A stretch of DNA of 33,352 bases from a virus. A program made the translations under genes and the position numbers. This document shows positions 18,359 through 25,996 of this stretch, in pieces. The stretch is from positions 1 through 33,352 of the IMG/VR virus record IMGVR_UViG_3300048549_001357, one strand, 5' to 3'. Each line of letters starts with the position of its first letter. The stretch's first letter is position 1. The notes beneath the pieces are model-generated. The model made no database searches and was not told where the DNA came from. It saw only the letters and a program-made list of their open reading frames with translations.

Positions 18359-18897
18359 CTTGTTCTTAATAATTGTTTACCTAAAACAAAATTTATTCTT
18401 TCTTTAAACCTACGTACTCCTACTCGCTGTCCAAATTGTAAAATCTTTCTTCCTTTTGCTGGCTTTACTGCCTTTGCCCAAACATAATCAATTCCCCTTT
18501 TCATTGATTTTAATCCCGCTATACTTCCTCTTGTATAAGCATCATATCCTTTTTGATTCATGGGAATATAAAGCTTTTTCTTACCTTTGGCTTTTATTCC
18601 CTTACGACCTAAGTCGTATAGCCTGAATTTTTTCCTATTTGAAATTTTAGATTGCCTAACTTCGCTTGTATACACTTCATAATGTTCGGTTCCTCCAGTT
18701 TTAGATAATCTTACAGCATATGACTCCCTAAGAGTTCCTGAGTATCTTTTCTTGGTTTTAGAGCGAAGTTCATTTCTAGCGGCGGTACATGCTACCTTTG
18801 ATGCAAATTTAATCCTTTCAGGTGCATTTTTTTTTGCAACTCCAAGCATCTTCATAGTGAGAGCATGGGTAGGAGTTAATATTGTGCCTGAAGGCAT
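18355..18897 (-). CDS. HK97 gp10-like neck / head-tail joining protein
   Basis: A 180-residue strongly basic protein. It has an N-terminal helix-rich part with many Lys/Arg (KNAPERIKFASKVACTAARN), then YSGTLRESYAVRL, which resembles the TG-x-LR-x-S-like strand seen in HK97 gp10-type proteins, and a basic C-terminus (RRFKERINFVLGKQLLRTR). It lies between the gp6-like connector and the probable tail terminator, the normal order for head closure and neck proteins. It overlaps the connector stop by one base (18897) and the next gene by 4 bases. The assignment is by order, size and the short motif; another neck function is possible. Confidence 0.62.
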   Translation of the reverse strand: MPSGTILTPTHALTMKMLGVAKKNAPERIKFASKVACTAARNELRSKTKKRYSGTLRESYAVRLSKTGGTEHYEVYTSEVRQSKISNRKKFRLYDLGRKGIKAKGKKKLYIPMNQKGYDAYTRGSIAGLKSMKRGIDYVWAKAVKPAKGRKILQFGQRVGVRRFKERINFVLGKQLLRTR

Positions 18898-19520
18898 TAA
18901 ACTATCACTTTCCTTTTATGAAAATTTAAAATGTGTTTTGCTTCGTCAGGAATTTTATATTCTGCAATACTTGTTCTATCTCCATCAAGTGTTACTTGTT
19001 CTTTTCTATTAAACTCTGTAAATGTAGCCGCAGCCAAGAGGCATGCTCTTCTGATTCCTGCTGGAAATGCAATATCATCTGGTACTGCTGAATCTGATAA
19101 TGCTTGAAAACCGAATATTCCTTTTATTTCAGCATTTACTACTTTTGTCTCCGATGCCTGTGATAAAAAATCGTAAGTTACAGTTTGTGTAATTTCTATA
19201 ACACTTCTTGTTTGATAATTAGATGGCTTTTCCGCAAAAGATACATTTGAAATTGGAATTACATCTCCATCGCACTTTACTTCAGATAAACTGATTACAG
19301 GAAATGGTAGATATATATATTTACCGTCTATAAAATCTAAATTTGGAGCCTTATATGCAGTACTACTGAAATCATAATAATGGAATAATCTCTTTGTATA
19401 CTCTTCCACAATGCGAGAAGCCATATTAATTGAGTTCTCAATTGTTGACGTTGGAATGTCTGAATTTTTGGTATGTCCAGTTACATCAGACTCCAAGCAA
19501 TATGGATGGTAAAGCGCCAT
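18897..19520 (-). CDS. gp6-like head-tail connector (adaptor) protein
   Basis: A 207-residue protein resembling the HK97 gp6 / SPP1 gp15 adaptor class, which docks on the portal after DNA packaging. It contains the N-terminal helix pair (SDIPTSTIENSINMASRIVEEYTKRLF), a beta segment with YIYLPFPVISLSEVKCDGD, and a C-terminal helix AFPAGIRRACLLAAATFTEF, the typical order in this family. It lies two genes downstream of the major capsid protein and upstream of the gp10-like and terminator genes. The ATG is 2 bases after the stop of the short ORF that overlaps the preceding gene. Start MALYHPYC is the first ATG in frame after that stop. Confidence 0.8.
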   Translation of the reverse strand: MALYHPYCLESDVTGHTKNSDIPTSTIENSINMASRIVEEYTKRLFHYYDFSSTAYKAPNLDFIDGKYIYLPFPVISLSEVKCDGDVIPISNVSFAEKPSNYQTRSVIEITQTVTYDFLSQASETKVVNAEIKGIFGFQALSDSAVPDDIAFPAGIRRACLLAAATFTEFNRKEQVTLDGDRTSIAEYKIPDEAKHILNFHKRKVIV

Positions 19521-19522
19521 AC

Positions 19523-19765
19523 TTACGCAATATTAATTTGACTAGGGTCAACTTTTTTAGTCATTTTCCCATCAAATGGGTTTGATTGTGCAGTAGGCTT
19601 ATTCTCCTGCACTAGTTTTTTGAGTTGTTTCGCTACGTCTAGTGACTCTCCGCCTTCTATTTGATTTAGTAGGCTCAGGAGTTTCTTTTTTCTTTCGGGC
19701 AGTTTTATCTCCGTCTGGATTAACATCCTTGCTCTTTTCTTGCTTATTCTTTCTGGAATTTTCAT
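19523..19765 (-). CDS. Possible small overlapping gene or frameshift extension
   Basis: An 80-codon ORF that overlaps the end of the 179-residue gene in another frame (19599-19765) and then fills the gap to the connector gene, ending 2 bases before its ATG. It reads as a credible helical protein, for example SLLNQIEGGESLDVAKQLKK, then VQENKPTAQSNPFDGK. An in-frame TAG lies only two codons upstream of its ATG, so the ATG is the earliest possible start. No Shine-Dalgarno is visible before it. Alternatively the segment is reached from the 179-residue frame by a +1 shift, for which an A6 run near 19615-19620 is a candidate. It may also be fortuitous. Confidence 0.45.
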   Translation of the reverse strand: MKIPERISKKRARMLIQTEIKLPERKKKLLSLLNQIEGGESLDVAKQLKKLVQENKPTAQSNPFDGKMTKKVDPSQINIA

Positions 19766-20138
19766 TTTTAGCTAAATTTGAATGTGAGTTTAATAAACCT
19801 AAATTGTATGCAAGTTCTAAAATATATGCAACCAAGTTGTTTTTTCTTTTGTTTTTCCAATTCTTATTGTCTTGAATTTCACTCTGAATAATTAATTCTT
19901 GCGTGATTTTCCATAGAGCTTGTTTAGGCTTACAAACTAATCGCATGTCAATTTCATCGGTTTCCCAATTAATTAAATGTAATTTTTTATATTTCGTAAA
20001 AGGTTTTAAATTCTTAACTTCAGGTAGGTCACAATATTGTATTAAGTTTTTTTTATTATGCTTCCTCTGCTTTATCCATTGAATCTCTGTAATTTCAAAA
20101 AGATTATCACCTTCTTTTTTATTTTTTATAAGTCTCAT
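19599..20138 (-). CDS. Hypothetical basic protein downstream of the capsid gene
   Basis: A 179-residue lysine-rich protein that I do not recognise. The first 125 residues form a mixed alpha/beta part (LFEITEIQWIKQRKHNKKNL, KPKQALWKITQELIIQSEIQ); the last 55 residues are low complexity and very basic (KNKQEKSKDVNPDGDK, then RRRRVTRRSETT). It is the first gene after the capsid terminator, with a promoter-like TTGACA sitting inside the terminator loop. The position between the capsid and connector genes is where decoration or small head proteins occur in other phages, but a role is not shown. Its final third overlaps the ORF at 19523-19765 in a different frame. Confidence 0.65.
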   Translation of the reverse strand: MRLIKNKKEGDNLFEITEIQWIKQRKHNKKNLIQYCDLPEVKNLKPFTKYKKLHLINWETDEIDMRLVCKPKQALWKITQELIIQSEIQDNKNWKNKRKNNLVAYILELAYNLGLLNSHSNLAKNENSRKNKQEKSKDVNPDGDKTARKKKETPEPTKSNRRRRVTRRSETTQKTSAGE

Positions 20139-20146
20139 ATATCTAT

Positions 20147-20176
20147 ATATAAAAAGAGCGTGGTCTTAATTGTCAA
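20147..20176 (-). promoter_or_regulatory. Putative promoter nested in the capsid terminator
   Basis: TTGACA (20176-20171) lies at the loop of the terminator hairpin, and TTATAT (20152-20147) follows with an 18-base spacer made of one stem arm. The start of the 179-residue gene is 9 bases beyond. This would restart transcription for the neck and tail genes after the capsid terminator. Both hexamers are good matches to sigma70-type consensus; activity is inferred. Confidence 0.45.
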
Positions 20177-20191
20177 GACCACGCTCTTTTT
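20151..20191 (-). terminator. Rho-independent terminator after the major capsid gene
   Basis: A perfect 17-base-pair inverted repeat (20151-20167 with 20175-20191) around a 7-base loop. The GC-rich core AGAGCGTGGTCTT is flanked by an A run before and a T run after, so the hairpin followed by Ts works in either direction. It lies 18 bases after the capsid stop codon. Confidence 0.9.
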
Positions 20192-20209
20192 TAAATGATA
20201 AAACCAATC

Positions 20210-21811
20210 TTATAGAATGTTCTTCATCGTAACTGAATGGAATCCATTAGCAGAGGATGGAGCAAAAACTGGCTTAAAGTCTCTGCGGAACGATGCAATG
20301 ACTTGGTTGACTTGTGCAACCTTGTCTTGGTCGGTTTCCACTGTGAATCCACGCTTTACTCCAACGAACCAAGAAGGAACATGAATAAGTGCGGCAGCTC
20401 CTAATGTCGAAGCAGCGGCTGCATTGACACCACCAGCAGTAAGGTCGGTACGCATTCTTGCGGAAGGAACAACGTCAATTCCGAAGATTTGAGAGAGTGT
20501 ACCACTTCCGAATGTGTAACCACCACCAAAGCTGTCAGCACGAGAAATTTCGTCCTGTACGAGCAATGCATTGTAGTCCTTAATGGATACAATCAATGCA
20601 AGGTCACGAGGATTCAATCCATATGCTCCCATTTTAGCGCGCATTTTTCCAACTGCATCAGAATCAAATGCTGCACCACCATTAGTCACTTCATCACCTG
20701 CTGAATATCTACGAATTCCATTTACAGCTTTAGCTGAAACATTCGCAGGGTCGGCAGCTGTGTCTGCGTCACGGTGAGTTGCGTCTGTGTCACCATTGAT
20801 TACTGCATTCTCAAAAGAATCTGCGGCGCCAGAGGCAAGCTGATTGGTTATGATTGGAAGAATTGCAAGAATGCTATCCTCATCAACTTCGTAACTATAC
20901 TCGGAAATTCCGACAAGCTTAAAAGTGTCAAGAGTGACATTAGAAGTCGCAATGTTTTGAGGAGCATTAGCTGCGGGTAAGCTTGAGCTTGCTTCATTTT
21001 GAAGCTTAAACTCAGGACGAGAAGTAACAACTGGAAGCTTGAATGGATTGGTAGGCATGTTAATTTCCGAAGAAATCAAACGACTAGCCAATGCAGATTC
21101 AGCATAAAGTTTTTCTTGCAACTGACTTGCAAGGTCAACATTTACAGAAGAAAGCTCCTGCCCTGAACCAGAACCTCCAGTAGTAAGTGCTTTTCCTACT
21201 TGCTCAATGCGAGAAAGACGAGCTTTTCCTCTTTCAGTAGCAATCTTCAAGCTTGAATCAGGAATATCTTGATTGATATTCTTCTTCATTAGAAGGTTGT
21301 GAAGTTGCTTTTGAGCAACAGTTAGAGATTCCTTGGAATTACCATAAGGCATTTCAATCAAAGGAATATCACCAGATTTTTCTGCATGTACCATTTTTGA
21401 GTCGGTTTTAAATTCAGAAACTGCTGCCTTGAAAGCCTCTACTAAAGAATCTTGATTAATTGAATTGCCTGCAACTTTTTCGCCTAGTTTTTCAAGAAGT
21501 TCTTCTTGGTCAACATTGTTAGCGTATTTTTTTACAATCTCTTCAACCTCTTCAGTTCCTCCAGCTTTCTTTACTTCGTCAAGAATCTCCTCACGTAAAC
21601 CAAATACTTGGTCTTCTACGGCAGACTTAACAATGTCAGCTAGTTCGTTTTCAGTTAATTGGGAATCAGAAGATACAGGTTCAAGGTTCTCAAGGTCTAA
21701 GCCTGCTTTTAGCGCTTTTTCCTCAAGTTGAACCAATTCTTCACGCTGTGAAGCGGTAAGGGATTTTTTTCCCTTGAGTTCCCAGAATCTTTGCTTCTGT
21801 TTCTCGTTCAT
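20210..21811 (-). CDS. HK97-fold major capsid protein with N-terminal delta domain
   Basis: A 533-residue protein. Residues 1 to about 205 are charged and helical (QKQRFWELKGKKSLTASQRE, EEVEEIVKKYANNVDQEELL) and act as a built-in scaffold, as in HK97 gp5. A Gly/Ser stretch ALTTGGSGSGQEL (208-220) begins the mature shell protein, typical of the cleavage region. The rest has the HK97-fold pattern, including LPVVTSRPEFKLQNEASS, a long spine-helix region near ILPIITNQLASGAADSFENA and a C-terminal AALIHVPSWFVGVKRGFTVE. It follows the prohead protease that is expected to remove the delta domain, and it is followed by a strong terminator. No Shine-Dalgarno is present; the leader is AT-rich (ACAAAAATTATT). 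Confidence 0.93.
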   Translation of the reverse strand: MNEKQKQRFWELKGKKSLTASQREELVQLEEKALKAGLDLENLEPVSSDSQLTENELADIVKSAVEDQVFGLREEILDEVKKAGGTEEVEEIVKKYANNVDQEELLEKLGEKVAGNSINQDSLVEAFKAAVSEFKTDSKMVHAEKSGDIPLIEMPYGNSKESLTVAQKQLHNLLMKKNINQDIPDSSLKIATERGKARLSRIEQVGKALTTGGSGSGQELSSVNVDLASQLQEKLYAESALASRLISSEINMPTNPFKLPVVTSRPEFKLQNEASSSLPAANAPQNIATSNVTLDTFKLVGISEYSYEVDEDSILAILPIITNQLASGAADSFENAVINGDTDATHRDADTAADPANVSAKAVNGIRRYSAGDEVTNGGAAFDSDAVGKMRAKMGAYGLNPRDLALIVSIKDYNALLVQDEISRADSFGGGYTFGSGTLSQIFGIDVVPSARMRTDLTAGGVNAAAASTLGAAALIHVPSWFVGVKRGFTVETDQDKVAQVNQVIASFRRDFKPVFAPSSANGFHSVTMKNIL

Positions 21812-21859
21812 AATAATTTTTGTTAGTTGTTTACGTTATGAAATATAAAGTATTTTGCG

Positions 21860-21889
21860 AATATCTTCTGTTTTAACAATATGCGTCAA
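21860..21889 (-). promoter_or_regulatory. Putative promoter of the major capsid gene
   Basis: The 84-base leader of the capsid gene has TTGACG (21889-21884) and GATATT (21865-21860) with an 18-base spacer. The segment AACAGA-NN-A-Y-ATT (21872-21860) is repeated before the 170-residue virion protein gene. The match to -35/-10 consensus is moderate; the duplication strengthens it. Confidence 0.5.
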
Positions 21890-21895
21890 CTATTT

Positions 21896-23893
21896 TTATA
21901 TTTTTTTAAAAAAGAATTCTTCATCTACATTCCTAACGCTGAATAAAGCGTCTGGATTCATTGGTATAGCAACCAAGGAAATTTCATACAAATTTACTTC
22001 ATCTATTGACTTGCCATCTTCTCCGTATAAAAACATTCCTCCTATGCTTAATGTCTTTAAGTGACCTTCTGCAATTAAAAATCTTATGTTTTTTAATTCT
22101 GGCGAATTAGAAATTTTACCTTCCACCATTAATCCATTTTTATCTTCGTAGATTTTTGTGTAAGTTCCTGCGATTTCCCTAACGCTATTTTGATGGTCAA
22201 TTAACATTACTGGGTTTTGCATAAAATTATTTATAGTTTTCTTAAATGCTCCCCTTTTCAAGTAATCTCCGATTCTGTCTCCTTTTGTTATGGATTCATT
22301 CGTTGATGCATAGCCTTTAAAGGTTACGTCTTTATAATCCAATACAATACCATTTTCGTCTTTAATACTTTCAAACGATTTAGTCTCCGTTATCGGAGCC
22401 TGCGTTGACCAATTTTTCGCAACTCTATTAGGGGCATCTATTTCTTCAGAAACAAAATCTTCTTCAGGTAAGGAAATTTTTGTTCCTGTATTAAAGAGGT
22501 TTCCATCTTCGCTTTTATATAATAGCTCCACTTCATCAGTTGACTGACCTTGTTCTAATAATTTAGCAAAATATTTTTTCCCTTTAACATTAAAAGAAAC
22601 AACGGAGCGTTCTTCTTCTTCATAGTTGCCTTTTTCTTCTTCTTCATCGTGGTAACTGCTTTCAGATTCTTCACCCCTTATTTTGTCTGCTTTAGACTCT
22701 GCCCATTTTTGTGCGCGCATTCGATTAGAGGCTGATAAATCTCCACCCCATAATAACCATGCTACTTGACCAGCGGTTGGTTTGTCACTATCTCCGCGCA
22801 AATATGCACTTGCATCAGATGAGCTTAAATCATCCTTATGCCTTAAAAACCAAGCACTCATACGAACAACTTTACCGTCAGATACACTTCCTTCAACCAT
22901 TGCTCTCGCTTCTCTTTTAGTACCCTCGGTAAGTCCTCCTCCAGCATGCTCAAGGAGGCTTAATCCACGTTTTGCATTTAATTTAAGATATGATGGTACG
23001 GAATCTACTTTTTCTGACTCTACGTAATCTTCTTCTTCACTCATTATGTCGTCATCAGATTTACCAAATTCTATAATATAAGAATCGGCTGTTTCTTCGA
23101 CATTCCTAATATGCTTTACATCATGCTCACTTTTTAGAGCGTCTGCCGCTGCTTTATAGCGTTGGTTGTAAATTTTTTTTTTAGACGAATCTATTCCTTG
23201 TATGATTCTTTTTGCCCAAATTATTCCATTTGTTCCTCCAACGGCATCATAAAGTACTGGCTCAATTGATTTGTACTTCTTGCCTGCATGTTCTTTTTGA
23301 GATTCAAATCTTGCAATACTTCTAAGCTCAAATTCTGTAAATTTTTGACCACTTACATATTTCTCGGCTAATGCCCAAATAGACTCTTTGTTTCTATCTG
23401 AATGTTCGTCTTTCCAAGCTAATGCTTTTTTTGCATTATCGGCTGCTGTTTCAGGATAATCTCCATGCATTTTTTCAAAATTGATATTTTTTGCATGTAC
23501 TTTCCCGTCTATTAAATCGCTTATGACTGATATAATATTATCAAGTCCAATATTTCCTACTACTCCCCACTTAATCATATTGACCATTTGCTTTGCTAGA
23601 GTTGGGCAGGTATCAGAATCGATTAGATTGGTACCGTCTTCCTTGTGTGATTCAGCCCATTTCTCGCGCATTACTAGCCATTTATCAGTAGCCTCTGAGC
23701 GCACACCGCTTTCGTAATCTTTCCATGTATAAAAAGCATCATCTGAAGTTCCATTGTCCCCTGATTCCCATATTTCAGGAAATTTCTTCCTAATTCCATC
23801 TACCCACCCAAGGGAAGGTGTCGTAAATTTAGAATGACGTAAGTCAGGGTTTTGTTCATCAAAAGTTACTTGTAAAGTTTTTACGATATTCAT
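21896..23893 (-). CDS. Prohead protease (HK97 gp4/S78-type) with long multidomain N-terminal extension
   Basis: A 665-residue protein, over three times the usual 180-220 residues. The protease is the C-terminal part, about 518-655: VTFKGYAST, YLKRGAF, candidate catalytic His567 in LIDHQNS, candidate Ser617 in LKTLSIGG, and NLYEISLVAIPMNP near 634-647, all standard for the family. The first 500 residues contain two copies of a module also found at the portal C-terminus: copy A at about 146-234 (NAKKAL, YDAVGGTNGIIWAKRIIQGI) and copy B at about 299-405 (NAKRGL, VVRMSAWFLRH, VAWLLWGGD). Acidic linkers lie at 283-297 and 408-428 and a small beta domain at about 429-485. It should cleave the capsid delta domain; the extension may act as scaffold, inferred. 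It starts without a Shine-Dalgarno. Confidence 0.9.
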   Translation of the reverse strand: MNIVKTLQVTFDEQNPDLRHSKFTTPSLGWVDGIRKKFPEIWESGDNGTSDDAFYTWKDYESGVRSEATDKWLVMREKWAESHKEDGTNLIDSDTCPTLAKQMVNMIKWGVVGNIGLDNIISVISDLIDGKVHAKNINFEKMHGDYPETAADNAKKALAWKDEHSDRNKESIWALAEKYVSGQKFTEFELRSIARFESQKEHAGKKYKSIEPVLYDAVGGTNGIIWAKRIIQGIDSSKKKIYNQRYKAAADALKSEHDVKHIRNVEETADSYIIEFGKSDDDIMSEEEDYVESEKVDSVPSYLKLNAKRGLSLLEHAGGGLTEGTKREARAMVEGSVSDGKVVRMSAWFLRHKDDLSSSDASAYLRGDSDKPTAGQVAWLLWGGDLSASNRMRAQKWAESKADKIRGEESESSYHDEEEEKGNYEEEERSVVSFNVKGKKYFAKLLEQGQSTDEVELLYKSEDGNLFNTGTKISLPEEDFVSEEIDAPNRVAKNWSTQAPITETKSFESIKDENGIVLDYKDVTFKGYASTNESITKGDRIGDYLKRGAFKKTINNFMQNPVMLIDHQNSVREIAGTYTKIYEDKNGLMVEGKISNSPELKNIRFLIAEGHLKTLSIGGMFLYGEDGKSIDEVNLYEISLVAIPMNPDALFSVRNVDEEFFFKKI

Positions 23894-23904
23894 AGCTGTT
23901 TATA

Positions 23905-23933
23905 ATTGTTTATTTATTTACAATTTAAGTCAA
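23905..23933 (-). promoter_or_regulatory. Putative promoter before the prohead protease gene
   Basis: TTGACT (23933-23928) overlaps the last codons of the upstream small gene and is followed after 17 bases by AACAAT (23910-23905). The ATG is only 11 bases after this -10, so a transcript from it would be nearly leaderless, which would fit the absence of a Shine-Dalgarno. Inferred only. Confidence 0.35.
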
Positions 23934-24149
23934 GTCACTAGAGTCACGTTTTTCATCTTCTCCGTCTCCTGAAAAATCTAAATATCCAAAAGGTATGACT
24001 TGAGGGCGTAATTTTATTCTATGTGGTTTTGACCAAAACCTCTCATAACCTTCATCTACTGCTTTTTTAAGTTCAGCAAAAGATTCACTCCTCCTTTTAG
24101 GCTTTGAGGTTTTTTTAAATGCATTATTGACGAAGTCGTCATCATCCAT
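23925..24149 (-). CDS. Small hypothetical protein between portal and protease
   Basis: A 74-residue charged protein not assigned to a family. It begins MDDDDFVNNAFKKTSKPKRR, has a helix SFAELKKAVDEGYERFW and ends with an acidic stretch GDGEDEKRDSSDLT. It lies between the portal and protease genes and could be a minor head or packaging protein, though nothing shows this. A 50-base gap with a TTGACA element precedes it. The coding sequence ends 31 bases before the protease start. The alternating charge pattern is like small DNA- or protein-binding adaptors but is not diagnostic. Confidence 0.6.
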   Translation of the reverse strand: MDDDDFVNNAFKKTSKPKRRSESFAELKKAVDEGYERFWSKPHRIKLRPQVIPFGYLDFSGDGEDEKRDSSDLT

Positions 24150-24199
24150 GAAAGATTTTTGAAATCTACATTCATTTCATGTCAAGTTGAATTTATTTT

Positions 24200-25996
24200 T
24201 CAGGATTCCAAGTCTTCTATGTCTGCATCCCTAAAATATTCCTCCTCTTTAACTTTTTCCCAGTCTATAGATTTATTTGTAATCCCATCTAACAAATCTT
24301 TTGCCCATTTCATTCCACTAGCTCCACCAAACGCATCTAGATGAACTGCATATTTTGACTCACCATAGGATTTATTTTTTTCTTTTATCAATCCTATTTT
24401 TGAAGCTACTAACTGAACTTGCTCAAGTGATAATTTTTCGCCTTTAGACATTCTTGTCGCTATAGCCCACATTTTTAGTGTGCCTCCAGAAAATCCTGAA
24501 TTTCTAAAACCTACTGATTTCCTAGCGTTTAATTTAGCTGTCCTTGGATAGCCGTCATACACTTCTTTAGTCGGATTTATTATTAAAACCTTATCTGTCT
24601 TAAGGTGTATGCTATCAGGATGCTGTCCGATTTTTTCTTCCTCTCTGTCTTCTTTTAATTCTGGGTCGTCTGGGAGTTGGATTTCGTTATCCTGCAACTC
24701 ATTGTCAAGTTCTTGGTCACTAGGAAGCCTAAATCTTTCGGACATCAAAATAGATTCTGCTCCTGCAATTTCTAGAGGAACTCTTGTACTTTCTGTGTAA
24801 TATCTTGAATGATTTTCATCAGAACTTTCATCTAATCCACAAGCAGTCCTATACTCGTTTAATGTCATCGCGCCATACTTAACTAAAAGCTCATAATCTT
24901 TAGCTGCTTGCTCTACATCAATTAAGCCTGAAAGCTTATAACTTAATTTCCAATTTTTATTAAAAGCTTTTATGAAGCCAGTAGGGTGATTAATTCTGCT
25001 GAATATTAATTGCACCATTGGTAGAACAGTATGTCTTCTGAAATTTATGTATTCCTGTCTTGCCGTTGCATAATTTGAAGATTCTTTTATTCCAGCCACC
25101 GATAAAGGAACCCCATGCGCTAAAAATATTTGCTCTGTATTTAACTCCGACTGCTCAATAGTTTGTAAATCTTTATTAGAAAGTCCTAGTTGTATGTAGC
25201 TCCATTTTCCGTTCAGCCATGCAGTTCTGCCTTGTGAGCCTTGACCAGTATACTCTGAAGCCCATTTTCTTTTCATTCTTTGCCAGTCAACTTCATCCCC
25301 GTCATATTCATCTCTTACTAAAACCCCTGAAGGAAATGCTCCATTTTTATAAAAATTTTGTGAATAGTTGTCATTATTTATAAATGTATTAAATAATGGT
25401 TGTGATGCTTCTATATCACCAAGACCAAAAACAGACTCATTCGGGTGAGGTCTTTTAAAATGTATAATTTCAGATGGGTCTAGGTCTATAATTTTTCCAT
25501 TTATTTTATATTCGTAACTTTTAATTTTTGTAGATTCGTCCGTTTCTATGTTAACATACTGCGGGAGGAGCGGATATAAAGCCGATGGTCTTCCAGCACT
25601 ATCTATTCTGTCTTTTAACCAATACGCATTACCAACAGCTTTTAAATGAAAGCATGTTAAATATAAGAGTTCTTCAAAAGTGTCATGAGGATTAGGCTCC
25701 GCTAATAAATTGTTCAAATCTGTATTATTTACGACAGTTCCTCCTTCAGATGCTACTTCGTATTGAGTTTGTAATATCGTATTTGAAGTTATATCGCATG
25801 CTTTGAAGCTTGCCCATACTTTTTCTGTCGCTCCTTTTAAGTATGATTCGTAATCTGCTAATTCACTAAGTTTGAAATTTGTAATTCGCTCAATGAACCG
25901 ATAATCTTTTTCATTTTTATCAAATTCTGAAAATTTTGGCAGCGGGTTTTCTTGCTTTGAGCTTTTTAGAAATGGTATATAATCTTTTATTGGCAT
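24200..25996 (-). CDS. HK97-type portal protein with C-terminal extension
   Basis: A 598-residue protein, longer than the usual 400-450. The portal core (about 60-440) has family landmarks: HLKAVGNAYWLKDR, PSEIIHFKRPHPNE, FYKNGAFPSGVLV, LAHGVPLSVAGI and the NYATARQEYINFRRHTVLPM helix region. It forms the dodecameric DNA portal at one capsid vertex. Beyond a linker rich in acidic residues (about 430-465), residues 479-573 hold a module (NARKSV, SGGTLKMWAIATRMSKGEKL, LDAFGGASGMKWAKDLLDGI) homologous to two copies in the prohead protease. A good Shine-Dalgarno (AAGGA, eight bases before the ATG) supports the start, which overlaps the upstream small gene by 10 bases. Confidence 0.92.
   Translation of the reverse strand: MPIKDYIPFLKSSKQENPLPKFSEFDKNEKDYRFIERITNFKLSELADYESYLKGATEKVWASFKACDITSNTILQTQYEVASEGGTVVNNTDLNNLLAEPNPHDTFEELLYLTCFHLKAVGNAYWLKDRIDSAGRPSALYPLLPQYVNIETDESTKIKSYEYKINGKIIDLDPSEIIHFKRPHPNESVFGLGDIEASQPLFNTFINNDNYSQNFYKNGAFPSGVLVRDEYDGDEVDWQRMKRKWASEYTGQGSQGRTAWLNGKWSYIQLGLSNKDLQTIEQSELNTEQIFLAHGVPLSVAGIKESSNYATARQEYINFRRHTVLPMVQLIFSRINHPTGFIKAFNKNWKLSYKLSGLIDVEQAAKDYELLVKYGAMTLNEYRTACGLDESSDENHSRYYTESTRVPLEIAGAESILMSERFRLPSDQELDNELQDNEIQLPDDPELKEDREEEKIGQHPDSIHLKTDKVLIINPTKEVYDGYPRTAKLNARKSVGFRNSGFSGGTLKMWAIATRMSKGEKLSLEQVQLVASKIGLIKEKNKSYGESKYAVHLDAFGGASGMKWAKDLLDGITNKSIDWEKVKEEEYFRDADIEDLES

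Noticed and set aside
19599-19765. -1 frameshift joining the two overlapping ORFs
   Set aside because: The frames are related by +1 (or -2), not -1, so the A6-C run there cannot work as a canonical -1 heptamer.
24150-24199. Small hairpin AGATTT-CAA-AAATCT upstream of the 74-residue gene
   Set aside because: Six weak A/T pairs only; likely chance in AT-rich sequence.
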